From Pseudomonas argentinensis (lineage in GTDB: Bacteria; Pseudomonadota; Gammaproteobacteria; Pseudomonadales; Pseudomonadaceae), in assembly GCF_001839655.2 (NCBI RefSeq), contig NZ_CP056087.1, forward strand, positions 4,464,001-4,528,000: a stretch of 64,000 nt of DNA. The letters run 5' to 3'. Positions 46,787 through 58,012 of the stretch are shown here, piece by piece. The translations under genes and the position numbers were made by a program. Under the pieces are notes generated by a model. The model was not told the DNA's origin and did not search any database. It was given only the letters and a program-made list of their open reading frames with translations. Within the stretch, counting starts at the first letter, position 1. The number at the start of each line of letters is the position of its first letter.

Positions 46787-47815
46787 TCAACGCACTGGTG
46801 GTGCGTAATGCAGACCGCCTTTGTTCCACAGAGCGTTGAGACCACGCTCGATTTTCAGCTCGCTGCCCTTGCCGATGTTGCGCTCGAAGACTTCGCCGTA
46901 GTTACCGACCTGCTTGACGATCTGGACGACCCAGTCCTTCGGCAGCTTCAGATCCTTGCCGTATTCACCGTCGGCACCCAGCATACGGGCGACGTCAGGG
47001 TTCTTGGTTTCCTTGGCCAGGGCTTCGACGTTCTTGGAGTCGACACCCAGCTCTTCGGCATTGAGCATGGCGAACAGGGTCCATTTGACGATAGCCATCC
47101 AGTCTTCGTCGCCACGACGAACCAGCGGGCCCAGCGGCTCCTTGGAAATCACTTCCGGCAGTACCACCCAGTCATCCGGCGCGCCCAGTTTGATGCGCTG
47201 TGCGTACAGCTGCGACTGGTCGGAGGTCAGCACGTCGCAACGGCCGGCTTCCAGCGACTTGGCGCTCTCGTCGGAGGTATCGAAGGTGATCGGGGTGTAT
47301 TTCAGGCCGTTCGAGCGGAAGTAGTCGGAGACGTTCAGCTCGGTGGTGGTGCCCGCCTGGATACAGATGGTCGCGCCATCCAGTTCCTTGGCGCTGGCAA
47401 CGCCCAGCTTCTTGTTGACCAGGAAGCCGATGCCGTCGTAGTAGGTCACGCCGGTGAACACCAGGCCCATGCCGCCGTCGCGGGAGCTGGTCCAGGTGGT
47501 GTTGCGCGACAGCACGTCGACTTCACCGGACTGAATAGCGGTGAAACGCTCTTTGGCGGTCAGCGGGCTGTACTTGACCTTGGTCGCGTCGCCCAGCACT
47601 GCTGCGGCCACACCGCGGCAGATATCGACGTCGATGCCCTGGTAGTTGCCCTTCTCATCCGGCACCGAGAAACCCGGCAAGCCGTCACTGACGCCACACT
47701 GTACAAAGCCCTTCTTCTTTACGGCGTCCAGGGTAGCACCGGCGTGAGCCATGCCTGCAGCGCCCAGAACGGCGGCGGCGGTCAACATCGCCAGGGTGGT
47801 TTTAACCATCTTCAT
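46787..47815 (-). CDS. aapJ: general L-amino-acid ABC transporter periplasmic binding protein
   Basis: A 342-residue periplasmic solute-binding protein. The signal peptide ends near AAGMAHAG (about residue 25). The mature part has the amino-acid-binding family opening LDAVKKKGFVQCGVSDGLPG and the ligand-loop NTTWTSSRDGGMGLVFTGVT. It captures a wide range of L-amino acids for AapQMP. It is first in the minus-strand operon. A stable hairpin follows the gene and should raise its expression relative to the permeases. Confidence 0.93.
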   Translation of the reverse strand: MKMVKTTLAMLTAAAVLGAAGMAHAGATLDAVKKKGFVQCGVSDGLPGFSVPDEKGNYQGIDVDICRGVAAAVLGDATKVKYSPLTAKERFTAIQSGEVDVLSRNTTWTSSRDGGMGLVFTGVTYYDGIGFLVNKKLGVASAKELDGATICIQAGTTTELNVSDYFRSNGLKYTPITFDTSDESAKSLEAGRCDVLTSDQSQLYAQRIKLGAPDDWVVLPEVISKEPLGPLVRRGDEDWMAIVKWTLFAMLNAEELGVDSKNVEALAKETKNPDVARMLGADGEYGKDLKLPKDWVVQIVKQVGNYGEVFERNIGKGSELKIERGLNALWNKGGLHYAPPVR

Positions 47816-48950
<1,135 letters not shown>

Positions 48951-49156
48951 CGCGGGTTTTGGCGGCGCGCCTGTGACGGCCTTCACAGTCCCCGTGCCGC
49001 CGGTCGTGCGCAGGTCGCAAGACGATTGTCAGCCCGGGTGGCGAACGCTACTGTCACCGCAATGAGACCCGTTCATTGATCACGAACGCCGTCATCGACC
49101 CATGGGAGCGTTAGCGATGCCCATCGTTAGGCGTTTCGAGCAAGGATGCTGATGCC

Positions 49157-50095
49157 ATGAAGGCGGCCCACTGGCAAACCGACCTGCAGCAGATTCGCCA
49201 GCTGCGCCTGTTCGACAAGGTAGCGCTCGGTAGCCTCAACCGGCTGCTCGACGCCTTTCGCCCCTGCGAACTGGACGCGGCCGAAGTGCTGCTCTCGCCG
49301 TTCGATCGCAACCAGTACCTCTATATAGTCGTCACTGGCAGCCTCAAGGTGTACCTGGGCTCGCTGGACAACCAGCCGGTTACCACCCTGGGGCCCGGCG
49401 ACTGTGCGGGCGAGATCAGCTTCCTCGATAACGAGCACCCCAGCGCCTACGTGGTGGCCACCGAGCCCAGCAGCGTGCTGCGCCTGCACCGCGACGCGCT
49501 CAACTCGCTGTTCCAGCAATCGCCGCAGATGATGCACAACCTGCTCAAGGTACTCTGTGATCGTGTGCGCCAGGGCAACCGGCAACTGATCAACAGCGAA
49601 CAGAACGCCAACGTCGACAAGCTCACCGGAGCCTTCAACCGCCGCTGGCTGGAGCACGTGTTCGAGCGCGAGCGGGCGCGCTGCGTGATCGACAAGCAGC
49701 CGCTGTGCCTGCTGATGCTCGACGTCGACCACTTCAAGGATTACAACGATCAGCACGGCCACCTGGCGGGCGACTATGCACTGTGCCTGGTCGCCCATAC
49801 CCTGCGCCGCCAGCTCCGGGCACGTGACAGCCTGGTGCGCTATGGCGGTGAGGAATTCGTGGTGCTGTTGCCCGAGCTGGCGATGCAGCAGGCCGTCGAG
49901 GTGGCCGAGCGCCTGCGCGAGAGCCTGGAGCGCATCGGCTCCTTCTATTCACCCCTGGGCGCCCAGCCGGGCGTGACCATCTCCCTGGGGCTGGCGCAGA
50001 TGGCCGCCCGCGATGGCCTCGCCGGCCTGATCGCTCGGGCCGACAAGGCCCTTTACCGGGCCAAGAACAGCGGCCGCAACCGGCTCTGTCATTGA
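49157..50095 (+). CDS. cNMP-binding/GGDEF diguanylate cyclase
   Basis: A 312-residue soluble protein. Residues about 15-130 match the cyclic-nucleotide-binding fold (FDKVALGSLNRLLDAFRP; LGPGDCAGEISFLDNEHPSA). The GGDEF domain follows from about 150, with the signature GGEEF at 230-234 and the RARD inhibitory site at 221-224. The catalytic motif and feedback site are complete. The cNMP fold lacks an obvious full phosphate-binding cassette arginine, so it may bind another ligand. No membrane segment is seen. It is followed by the dipeptidase gene after 53 bp. Confidence 0.88.
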   Translation: MKAAHWQTDLQQIRQLRLFDKVALGSLNRLLDAFRPCELDAAEVLLSPFDRNQYLYIVVTGSLKVYLGSLDNQPVTTLGPGDCAGEISFLDNEHPSAYVVATEPSSVLRLHRDALNSLFQQSPQMMHNLLKVLCDRVRQGNRQLINSEQNANVDKLTGAFNRRWLEHVFERERARCVIDKQPLCLLMLDVDHFKDYNDQHGHLAGDYALCLVAHTLRRQLRARDSLVRYGGEEFVVLLPELAMQQAVEVAERLRESLERIGSFYSPLGAQPGVTISLGLAQMAARDGLAGLIARADKALYRAKNSGRNRLCH

Positions 50096-50148
50096 ATTGC
50101 CGCGAGCGCGTGCCAGGCTAAAGGCAACCGCTTTTCGGAAAGCCCTCC

Positions 50149-51312
50149 ATGCGCAAGCGCCTGCTTATCGTCCCGATCATCCTGGGCCTTGCCGCCGCTG
50201 TGTTCTTCACACTGCCGGACGTGCTCGACCGACGCATGAACAGCGTCGAATCCCCGGCGCCCTATCCGGCCAGCCAGGCCGCTACGCGCCTGCACGACAC
50301 CCTGTTCATCGCCGACCTGCACGATGACGCCCTGCTCTGGGAACGTGACCTGCTCAAACGCTACAGCTACGGCCACTCGGACCTGCCGCGCATGCTCGAC
50401 GGGCGCGTCGGCCTGCAGGTGTTTTCCACGGTCACCCAATCGCCGCGCGGCCTGAACTACGAAAGCAACGACGCCGACAGCGACACCATCACCCTGCTCG
50501 CCATGGCCCAGCGCTGGCCGCGGGCGACCTGGAACAGCCTGCTGCAACGTGCCCTGTACCAGGCCGAGAAACTTCGCGAAGCGGCTGCCGGCAGCGATGG
50601 CCGGCTCGTACAGATCCGCACACATCAGGATCTGACGGACTTTCTGCAGGCCTGGAATCAAGACCCACAGCGGGTCGCCACGCTGCTCGCCACCGAAGGC
50701 CTGCACCCGCTGGAGGGCCGGCTGGAGAACCTCGACCGGCTCCACGATGCCGGCTTTCGCATGGCCGGGCTGACCCACTTCTTCGATAACGAGGTCGGCG
50801 GCTCGGCCCATGGCGTGAACAAGGGTGGGCTGACACCATTCGGGCGACAGGTCATCGCGCGGCTCGAAGAAAAGTCCATGCTGATCGACCTGGCCCACGC
50901 CTCGCGCCCGCTGATGGACGATGTGCTGGCCATGGCCACGCGCCCGCTGCTGGTGTCCCATGGCGGCGTCGAGGGTACCTGCCCGGGCACCCGTAACCTC
51001 AGCGACCGGCATATCCGCGCCATTGCCGCGAGCGGCGGGGTGATCGGCATCGGTTACTGGGACACCGCCGTGTGCGCCACCTCGGTAGCCGCCATCGTCA
51101 AGGCGATCCGCTACACCGCGGACCTGGTGGGCGTCGAGCACGTGGCCCTGGGCTCCGACTTCAACGGCACCATTCATGCGCCGTTCGACGTCACCGGCCT
51201 GGCGCAACTGACCGAAGGCCTGCTCGGCGCCGGCTTCAACCGCGACGACATCGCCGCGATCATGGGCGGCAACGTCCAGCGCCTGCTACTCGCCAGCCTG
51301 CCGACACACTGA
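50149..51312 (+). CDS. membrane dipeptidase (peptidase M19 family)
   Basis: A 387-residue zinc dipeptidase. An N-terminal hydrophobic segment (residues about 4-22) anchors or exports it. FIADLHDDALLWERD carries the first metal-binding His-x-Asp. Later blocks are MLIDLAHASRPLMDD and LLVSHGGVEGTCPGTRNLSD, and ALGSDFNGTIHAPFDV near the end has the last ligands. M19 enzymes cleave dipeptides, including D-amino acid and cysteinyl ones. It acts outside the cytoplasm. Confidence 0.9.
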   Translation: MRKRLLIVPIILGLAAAVFFTLPDVLDRRMNSVESPAPYPASQAATRLHDTLFIADLHDDALLWERDLLKRYSYGHSDLPRMLDGRVGLQVFSTVTQSPRGLNYESNDADSDTITLLAMAQRWPRATWNSLLQRALYQAEKLREAAAGSDGRLVQIRTHQDLTDFLQAWNQDPQRVATLLATEGLHPLEGRLENLDRLHDAGFRMAGLTHFFDNEVGGSAHGVNKGGLTPFGRQVIARLEEKSMLIDLAHASRPLMDDVLAMATRPLLVSHGGVEGTCPGTRNLSDRHIRAIAASGGVIGIGYWDTAVCATSVAAIVKAIRYTADLVGVEHVALGSDFNGTIHAPFDVTGLAQLTEGLLGAGFNRDDIAAIMGGNVQRLLLASLPTH

Positions 51313-51407
51313 GCGACAGCCACCTGTGGCGCCGGTGGCAGGGTACTCCCTGCCCGCCGCGTCTTGCTTTACACTGGCTGGCGTTCATTCCTTAATCAAT
51401 CGACGAG

Positions 51408-52838
51408 ATGACCGTGCTCAAAGCACTCAAAAAAATATTCGGCAAAGCCGAAAATGAGCCACACAGCTCAGTCTCCCCGACCCTCGAAGCCACTTCGCCC
51501 CCTGTCGCCGCTCCTCGTCAGGAGCGCCAGCCGCGCCCGCCCAAAGAGCCGGCCAGCGCCGAACAGAAGCCCCAGAGCAAACCCGCCAAGCCCCGTCGCG
51601 AACGCGCGCCCAAGCCGGTCGACACCTGGAAGCTCGAGGATTTCCAGGTCGAACCCGCGCCTGGCAAGACCCGTTTTCACGACTTCAGGCTGTCGCCGCA
51701 GCTGATGCATGCCATCCACGACCTGGGCTTCCCGTACTGCACGCCGATCCAGGCCGGCGTACTGGGTTATACCCTCGAGGGTCAGGACGCCATCGGCCGC
51801 GCCCAGACCGGCACCGGCAAGACCGCCGCCTTCCTGATCTCGATCATCACCCAGTTGCAGCAGACCCCGCCGCCCAAGGAACGCTACATGGGCGAGCCGC
51901 GGGCGCTGATCATCGCGCCGACCCGCGAGCTGGTGGTGCAGATCGCCAAGGATGCCCAGGAGCTGACCAAGTATACCGGCCTCAACGTGATGAGCTTCGT
52001 CGGCGGCATGGACTTCGACAAACAGCTCAAGCAGCTGGAGTCGCGCTTCTGCGACATCCTGGTGGCTACGCCGGGGCGCCTGCTGGACTTCAACCAGCGC
52101 GGCGAAGTGCATCTGGACATGGTCGAGGTGATGGTGCTCGACGAAGCCGACCGCATGCTCGACATGGGCTTCATCCCCCAGGTTCGCCAGATCATCCGCC
52201 AGACCCCGATGAAGGGCGAGCGCCAGACCCTGCTGTTCTCCGCCACCTTCACCGAAGACGTGATGAACCTGGCCAAGCAGTGGACCACCAACCCGGCCAT
52301 CGTCGAGATCGAGCCGGAAAACGTCGCCAGCGATACGGTGGAACAACATGTCTACGCCGTCGCCTCGGCGGACAAGTACAAGCTGCTCTACAACCTGATC
52401 GTGCAGAACGACTGGACCCGGGTAATGGTCTTCGCCAACCGCAAGGACGAAGTGCGCCGTATCGAGGAACGCCTGACCCGTGACGGTATCAGCGCGGTAC
52501 AGATGTCCGGCGACATTCCCCAGCACAAGCGCATTCGCGCCCTGGAAGGTTTTCGCGAAGGCAAGATCCGCGTCATGGTCGCCACCGATGTGGCCGGCCG
52601 CGGCATCCATGTCGACGGCATCAGCCACGTGATCAACTTCACCCTGCCGGAAGATCCGGACGACTACGTGCACCGCATCGGCCGTACCGGTCGCGCGGGC
52701 GCCAGCGGCACGTCGATCAGCTTCGCCGGTGAGGACGATGCCTTCGCCCTGCCGCCAATCGAGGAGTTGATCGGCCGCAAGATCCAATGCGAAATGCCGC
52801 CGGACGAGCTGCTCAAAGCGGTACCGCGCAAGAACTGA
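51408..52838 (+). CDS. rhlB: DEAD-box ATP-dependent RNA helicase RhlB
   Basis: A 476-residue RNA helicase. The Q-motif precedes [20 protein letters not shown]. Motif I is AQTGTGKT (132-139), motif II is DEAD (245-248), motif III is SATF, and motif VI is [11 protein letters not shown] basic, proline-rich linker of about 60 residues (about 25-85) stands before the core and is typical of pseudomonad RhlB. RhlB unwinds RNA in the degradosome; the basic tail probably contacts RNA or RNase E. ATG 51408 follows GACGAG. A perfect 15-bp inverted repeat lies downstream (52933-52985). Confidence 0.92.
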   Translation: MTVLKALKKIFGKAENEPHSSVSPTLEATSPPVAAPRQERQPRPPKEPASAEQKPQSKPAKPRRERAPKPVDTWKLEDFQVEPAPGKTRFHDFRLSPQLMHAIHDLGFPYCTPIQAGVLGYTLEGQDAIGRAQTGTGKTAAFLISIITQLQQTPPPKERYMGEPRALIIAPTRELVVQIAKDAQELTKYTGLNVMSFVGGMDFDKQLKQLESRFCDILVATPGRLLDFNQRGEVHLDMVEVMVLDEADRMLDMGFIPQVRQIIRQTPMKGERQTLLFSATFTEDVMNLAKQWTTNPAIVEIEPENVASDTVEQHVYAVASADKYKLLYNLIVQNDWTRVMVFANRKDEVRRIEERLTRDGISAVQMSGDIPQHKRIRALEGFREGKIRVMVATDVAGRGIHVDGISHVINFTLPEDPDDYVHRIGRTGRAGASGTSISFAGEDDAFALPPIEELIGRKIQCEMPPDELLKAVPRKN

Positions 52839-52932
52839 CAACCACGTCAGCACGCCAGGGCGCCCTCTCGCCCTGGCCCAACAGCCTCTCCAGCGCCCTG
52901 CCCCATACGGGCCGACAGGACGTCACGCTAGC

Positions 52933-52985
52933 TAGGGTCTGTTCCCGTTTCACGCACGGCCGCGCCGGAGCGGGAACAGACCCTA
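52933..52985. mobile_element. 53-bp perfect-ended inverted repeat, AGGGTCTGTT family
   Basis: TAGGGTCTGTTCCCG (52933-52947) and CGGGAACAGACCCTA (52971-52985) are exact complements. The same AGGG-N-CTGTT end occurs at 44435, 58013 and 63588. It also can act as a terminator between rhlB and the next gene. Confidence 0.6.
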
Positions 52986-52996
52986 ACAGGAACCCC

Positions 52997-54037
52997 ATGA
53001 CTCTAAAGATCGACAGCAGTGACCTGAGCCGCGCCGTGCAGGCCGGCGTGCTGCAGCCCGGCCAGGATCAGGCGCTGCTGACCTTTTTGCGCCAGGGGCC
53101 TGCCGAGCGCCCCAGCTTCCAGCTCGCCCATATCGCCTACTACTTTGGCGCCCTGCTGATCATGGGCGCCATGGGCTGGCTGCTCACCGAAGCCTGGATG
53201 AGCATCGGCGACACGGCCCTGCTGGCGATAGGCACGGCCTACCTGCTGCTGTTCCTGTTTTGCGGGCGCAGCCTGTGGCAGCACGGTCAGCCGATTCCCG
53301 GTGGCCTGCTCGGCGCCGTGGCGGTGAGCCTGACGCCGCTGGTGGTGTTCGCCGCACAAAGGCTGCTGGGCCTCTGGCCCCTGGATGACGGGCAGTCGGA
53401 CTACCTCGACTACTACCGCTACGTGCAGGGCGGCTGGCTGGTCATGGAGGTGGCGACGGTGTTGGTCGGCCTGCTGGTGCTGCGCCTGCTGCCCTTCCCG
53501 TTTATCGTCATGCCGATTGCCGTGGCGCTGTGGTTCATGTCCATGGACTTGAGCGAGCTGCTGCATGGCGAGTACTTCAGCTGGGAGCAGCGCCGCGACG
53601 TATCGCTGTGGTTCGGCCTGGTGATCCTGCTCGCCAGCCTGCTGGTGGACGGCCGCAGCACGCGCGACTACGCCTTCTGGGGCTACCTGGCCGGGCTGAC
53701 GGCGTTCTGGGGCGGCCTGAGCCTGATGAACAGCGGCAGCGAACTGGGCAAGGCGCTCTACTGCCTGATCAACCTGGGCCTGATCGGCCTGTCGATCCTG
53801 CTGCGCCGTCCACTGTTCATGGTCTTCGGCGCCCTGGGCGTGGCCGGTTATCTCGGCTACCTGGCCCACGACGTGTTCGAGGACTCGCTGCTGTTCCCGG
53901 TGGTGGTCAGTCTGATCGGCCTCGGCGTGATGGGCCTCGGGCTGCTCTACCAGAAACGCCGGGAGGCGATGAGCGACGCCCTGCGCCGGCAGCTACCAGC
54001 CGGCCTGCTGGCGCTGCTGCCGGCACTGCGCCGCTGA
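52997..54037 (+). CDS. integral membrane protein, DUF2157-like
   Basis: A 346-residue protein. The first 40 residues are soluble, and about ten hydrophobic segments follow. The soluble start MTLKIDSSDLSRAVQAGVLQ resembles the N-terminal part of DUF2157 membrane proteins. I cannot assign a function. Start at ATG 52997 lies 11 bp after the inverted-repeat element, with an AGGAA-type ribosome site at 52988-52992. The open frame reaches back to 52787 but crosses that element. Confidence 0.75.
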   Translation: MTLKIDSSDLSRAVQAGVLQPGQDQALLTFLRQGPAERPSFQLAHIAYYFGALLIMGAMGWLLTEAWMSIGDTALLAIGTAYLLLFLFCGRSLWQHGQPIPGGLLGAVAVSLTPLVVFAAQRLLGLWPLDDGQSDYLDYYRYVQGGWLVMEVATVLVGLLVLRLLPFPFIVMPIAVALWFMSMDLSELLHGEYFSWEQRRDVSLWFGLVILLASLLVDGRSTRDYAFWGYLAGLTAFWGGLSLMNSGSELGKALYCLINLGLIGLSILLRRPLFMVFGALGVAGYLGYLAHDVFEDSLLFPVVVSLIGLGVMGLGLLYQKRREAMSDALRRQLPAGLLALLPALRR

Positions 54038-54192
54038 GCCTTCACCCTTGGACGGCAGGTTCTAACCGAGAAGTGAGCAGCGCCGTCAAGCTCACTGCAG
54101 CGCGAATTGGGCCTTAGATAGACGCCATCAATGGGCCAGCCTTGGCAAACCGCAACGAGCCGGTATGATGCGCCACTTTTTAGGAAAGCCGC

Positions 54193-54915
54193 ATGCCGTT
54201 TCGCAGCCTTCTCGCCCTGCTGTGCCTGACCCTCTGCACCTCGCTGCAGGCCGCCCCACCGCAAAGTTTCAGCCAGGCCAAGAAGATCGGCTGGACGCTC
54301 TACGAGCGTCAGTCGGTGGAGTTCTATTGCGGCTGCAGCTTCAAGGGCAACCGTGTCGACCTGAAAAGCTGCGGTTATACACCGCGCAAGAATGCCACCC
54401 GCGCGGCTCGCATCGAATGGGAGCATATCGTCCCGGCCTGGCAGATCGGCCACCAGCGCCAATGCTGGCAGCATGGCGGGCGCAAGAACTGCAGCAAGAA
54501 CGACAGCGTATTCCGTCGCGCCGAAGCCGACCTGCACAACCTGGTGCCGGCGATTGGCGAGGTCAATGGCGACCGCAGCAACTACGACTTCGGCTGGCTG
54601 CCGCAAAAGCCCAGCCAGTACGGCGCCTGCCCCACGGTGGTCGACTTCAAGGCCCGCAAGGTGATGCCACGCCAGCAGGTACGCGGCATGATCGCCCGTA
54701 CCTACCTGTACATGAGCGACCGCTACCAGCTGCGCCTGTCGAAGCAGAACCGCCAGCTGTTCAACGCCTGGAACAAGACCTACCCTGCCGAACACTGGGA
54801 GCGCCAGCGCAACCAGCTGGTCGGCTGCGTGATGGGCTGGGGCAACCCCTATGTCGGGCAACTGGACAAGCGGCTTTGCCAGCAGGCACCGATTGCAGCG
54901 ATCAATCGGCGGTAG
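54193..54915 (+). CDS. secreted endonuclease I (EndA/Vvn family)
   Basis: A 240-residue nuclease. The signal peptide ends near LQAAPPQSF (about residue 20-21), so it acts in the periplasm or outside. The beta-beta-alpha metal active site is IEWEHIVPAWQIG, with the catalytic His78. NLVPAIGEVNGDRSNYDFGW and cysteine pairs (CGC at 46-48; Cys60) fit the disulfide-bonded endonuclease I family. It degrades DNA non-specifically. It stands between the membrane protein gene and a REP element. Confidence 0.9.
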   Translation: MPFRSLLALLCLTLCTSLQAAPPQSFSQAKKIGWTLYERQSVEFYCGCSFKGNRVDLKSCGYTPRKNATRAARIEWEHIVPAWQIGHQRQCWQHGGRKNCSKNDSVFRRAEADLHNLVPAIGEVNGDRSNYDFGWLPQKPSQYGACPTVVDFKARKVMPRQQVRGMIARTYLYMSDRYQLRLSKQNRQLFNAWNKTYPAEHWERQRNQLVGCVMGWGNPYVGQLDKRLCQQAPIAAINRR

Positions 54916-54957
54916 GCCCTCGCGCTGAAAACAACAGCGACCGTCAGCGCACTACCC

Positions 54958-55020
54958 GTGGGAACGGGCAGGGACACCCAGTCCATGCCCGTGATTTCGC
55001 GCGCATGGCGCGCTCCCACA
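54958..55020. repeat. REP-type palindrome, copy of 34960-35027
   Basis: GTGGGAACGGGCAGGGACAC, then CAGTCCATGCCCGTGAT and a closing CGCGCTCCCACA, match the 34960 element apart from small changes. Confidence 0.65.
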
Positions 55021-55089
55021 GAAGCGTGCCAACGCGGGCCGCAGCATGCAAGATGGCGCAGACATCGGCACACGGCCCCTGAAAGCAGG

Positions 55090-55120
55090 AAAGGCCGGCC
55101 CCTCTCGGTGACCGGCCTTT
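55090..55120 (-). terminator. terminator after thrC
   Basis: AAAGGCCGG (55090-55098) and CCGGCCTTT (55112-55120) form a 9-bp stem ending in T-runs on both strands. It is located 20 bp after the thrC stop. Confidence 0.75.
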
Positions 55121-55139
55121 CGCATTGCAGCGCTATCGC

Positions 55140-56549
55140 TTACAGCGGCTTGCCGCGATTACCGTGGGCCGCCACGAATTGCTGCACGGTCGCCAGGTCA
55201 TTGGCCAGTACGGTGCAGCGCTCGTCACGCTCGAACAGATCGGCCAGGTGCGCCGGCAGGGCTGGCGACAGTTCCACGGAGGACTTCTCGATGGCCTCCG
55301 GGAACTTGACCGGGTGGGCGGTGCCCAGCACCACCATCGGCACGGCCAGGCTGCGACGGCACTCGCGCGCGGCACGCACGCCGATGGCGGTGTGCGGGTC
55401 GAGCAGCTCACCGGTGGCGGCGTACACCTCGGCAATGGTCTGGCAGGTCTGTTCATCGCTCACGGCGAGGGAATCGAACAGCTTGCGCGCTTCGGTCCAG
55501 CGATCGTCTTCGACGGTGAAGCCGCCGGTCTGGCGGAATTCGGTCATCAGCGCGGCGATCGACGGGCCATTGCGACCGTGCAGGTCGAACAGCAGGCGCT
55601 CGAAGTTCGACGACACCATGATATCCATCGACGGCGACAGGGTCGGGTACAGCTCGCCCTTGGCGTACTGATTGCCGCTCATGAAGCGGTGCAGGATGTC
55701 GTTGCGGTTGGTGGCGACGATCAGCTGGCTGACCGGCAGGCCCATGTTGCGGGCAAGATAGCCGGCAAAGATGTCGCCGAAGTTGCCGGTCGGCACCGAG
55801 AAGGCCACCGAACGCGCCGGGCCGCCGAGCTGCAGGGCAGCATGGAAGTAGTAGACGATCTGGGCCATGATCCGCGCCCAGTTGATCGAATTGACCGCCA
55901 CCAGGCGCGTGCCCTTCAGGAAACCCTGGTCGGCGAAGCTGGCCTTGACCATCTCCTGGCAGTCGTCGAAGTTGCCTTCGATGGCGATGTTATGGATGTT
56001 GTCACCAAGAATGGTGGTCATCTGCCGGCGCTGCACTTCGGACACCCGGTTGTGCGGATGCATGATGAAGATGTCGACGTTGTCGCAGGCCTTGCAGCCT
56101 TCGATGGCCGCCGAGCCGGTATCACCGCTGGTAGCGCCCATGATCACCACGCGCTCGTTGCGCTTGGCCAGCACGTAGTCGAGCAGGCGGCCAAGCAGCT
56201 GCAGGGCGAAATCCTTGAACGCCAGGGTCGGGCCGTGGAACAGCTCGAGCACCCACTCGTTGCCGTTCAACTGACGCAACGGCGCCACGGCCGCGTGCTC
56301 GAACACGCCGTAGGTGTCTTCGAGAATCTTCTTGAAGTCGGCATCCGGGATGCTGCCGGTGACGAACGGGCGCATCACCCGGAAGGCCAGCTCGTGGTAG
56401 GGCAAGCCGGCCCAGGAGGCGATCTCCTCCTGGGTGAAGCGCGGCAGGTTTTCCGGCACGTACAGGCCGCCGTCCGTGGCCAGGCCAGCCAGCAGGACGT
56501 CTTCGAAATTCAGGGCCGGTGCCTGGCCGCGAGTGCTGATATAGCGCAT
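55140..56549 (-). CDS. thrC: threonine synthase
   Basis: A 469-residue PLP enzyme converting O-phosphohomoserine to threonine. It opens MRYISTRGQAPALNFEDVLL. The PLP lysine lies in FHGPTLAFKDFALQLLGRLL, and the phosphate-binding loop is SGDTGSAA. Length equals the pseudomonad enzyme. ATG 56549 is chosen; the open frame begins ten codons earlier with no better ribosome site. It follows hom on the same strand after 60 bp, which contain a hairpin. Confidence 0.95.
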   Translation of the reverse strand: MRYISTRGQAPALNFEDVLLAGLATDGGLYVPENLPRFTQEEIASWAGLPYHELAFRVMRPFVTGSIPDADFKKILEDTYGVFEHAAVAPLRQLNGNEWVLELFHGPTLAFKDFALQLLGRLLDYVLAKRNERVVIMGATSGDTGSAAIEGCKACDNVDIFIMHPHNRVSEVQRRQMTTILGDNIHNIAIEGNFDDCQEMVKASFADQGFLKGTRLVAVNSINWARIMAQIVYYFHAALQLGGPARSVAFSVPTGNFGDIFAGYLARNMGLPVSQLIVATNRNDILHRFMSGNQYAKGELYPTLSPSMDIMVSSNFERLLFDLHGRNGPSIAALMTEFRQTGGFTVEDDRWTEARKLFDSLAVSDEQTCQTIAEVYAATGELLDPHTAIGVRAARECRRSLAVPMVVLGTAHPVKFPEAIEKSSVELSPALPAHLADLFERDERCTVLANDLATVQQFVAAHGNRGKPL

Positions 56550-56578
56550 GGTCTGCAAACCTTCGGTCTGGGGCGCCA

Positions 56579-56599
56579 CGCCGCGAATGAGTCGCGGCG
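56579..56599 (-). promoter_or_regulatory. hairpin between hom and thrC
   Basis: CGCCGCGA-ATGAG-TCGCGGCG is an 8-bp perfect stem with a five-base loop. It has no T-run, so it may stabilise or separate the two mRNAs. Confidence 0.45.
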
Positions 56600-56609
56600 C
56601 GCGACTGAA

Positions 56610-57914
56610 TTAGCTGAGTTGTTCGACGCGGATGCGCACCACGTTGCCGACGACGTCGGCCAGCGCTTCCAGGGCAGAAATGGCGTCGTTCATGCGCTGC
56701 TCGGCAACGCGATGGGTGACCAGGATCATCGGCACCAGGCCGTCCTGCTCCTCGACTTCCTTCTGCATGATCGATTCGATGTTGATGCCGCGCTCCGACA
56801 GGATGCTCGCCACCTGGGCCAGCACGCCGGGGCGATCCTTGGCCTGAATGCGCAGGTAGTAGGCACTCTCGCAATCGGTGATCGGCAGGATCGGGTGATC
56901 GGACAGCGAATCCGGCTGGAAGGCCAGGTGCGGCACGCGGTTGGTCGGGTCGGTGGTCAGCGCCCGCACCACGTCCACCAGGTCGGCCACCACGGCCGAG
57001 GCGGTCGCTTCCATGCCGGCACCGGCGCCATAGAACAGCGTGCTGCCGGCGGCGTCGCCATTGACCATGACGGCGTTCATCACGCCATTGACGTTGGCGA
57101 TCAGACGATCGGCCGGGATCAGCGTCGGGTGCACGCGCAGCTCGATGCCAGCCTCGGTACGGCGCGCCACACCCAGGTGCTTGATGCGGTAGCCCAGGGC
57201 CTCGGCATAGTTGACGTCGGCGGTGGTCAGCTTGGTGATGCCTTCGGTGTAGGCCTTGTCGAACTGCAGCGGAATGCCAAAGGCGATGGACGCCAGGATG
57301 GTCAGCTTGTGGGCCGCATCGATGCCTTCGACGTCGAAGGTCGGGTCGGCTTCGGCATAACCCAGGGCCTGGGCTTCGGCCAGCACGTCTTCGAAGGTGC
57401 GCCCCTTCTCGCGCATCTCGCTGAGGATGAAGTTGCCGGTGCCGTTGATGATCCCGGCCAGCCAGTTGATACGGTTGGCCGACAGGCCTTCACGGATGGC
57501 CTTGATCACCGGAATGCCGCCGGCCACCGCCGCTTCGAACGCGACGATCACGCCCTTCTCCCGGGCACGGGCAAAGATTTCGTTGCCGTGCACGGCGATC
57601 AGCGCCTTGTTGGCGGTGACCACGTGCTTGCCGTTGTCGATGGCCTTGAGGACCAGCTCACGGGCGACGCTGTAGCCGCCGATGAGCTCGACGACGATAT
57701 CGATCTCGGGGTTGCCAGCCACCGCGAAGACATCGTCGGTCATGGTAATGCCGGTCGACTGGTACTGGGGCTTGGGTGTACGGGTGGCGATCTGCGCCAC
57801 CTCGATGCCACGCCCGGCACGACGCGCGATTTCCTCGGCGTTGCGCTTGAGCACATTCACGGTACCGCCACCGACGGTACCCAGCCCACAGATGCCTACT
57901 TTGACCGGATTCAC
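56610..57914 (-). CDS. hom: homoserine dehydrogenase
   Basis: A 434-residue NAD(P)-dependent homoserine dehydrogenase. The cofactor motif is GICGLGTVGGGTVNVL, and the catalytic block includes NRINWLAGIINGTGNFILSE. A C-terminal ACT domain (about 345-434, AKDRPGVLAQVASILSERGI) allows feedback control by threonine. The start is GTG at 57914 with GGGAG upstream. It reduces aspartate semialdehyde, feeding thrC after 60 bp. Confidence 0.95.
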   Translation of the reverse strand: MNPVKVGICGLGTVGGGTVNVLKRNAEEIARRAGRGIEVAQIATRTPKPQYQSTGITMTDDVFAVAGNPEIDIVVELIGGYSVARELVLKAIDNGKHVVTANKALIAVHGNEIFARAREKGVIVAFEAAVAGGIPVIKAIREGLSANRINWLAGIINGTGNFILSEMREKGRTFEDVLAEAQALGYAEADPTFDVEGIDAAHKLTILASIAFGIPLQFDKAYTEGITKLTTADVNYAEALGYRIKHLGVARRTEAGIELRVHPTLIPADRLIANVNGVMNAVMVNGDAAGSTLFYGAGAGMEATASAVVADLVDVVRALTTDPTNRVPHLAFQPDSLSDHPILPITDCESAYYLRIQAKDRPGVLAQVASILSERGINIESIMQKEVEEQDGLVPMILVTHRVAEQRMNDAISALEALADVVGNVVRIRVEQLS

Positions 57915-58012
57915 ACTAGACTCCCAACTGCACTGCATAAAACGGCCGACGCGGGCGCCGGCCGTGGAAAAGAGCCGCACATTACGAAGCGGCCCAGGGA
58001 TAGTCAATCGAC

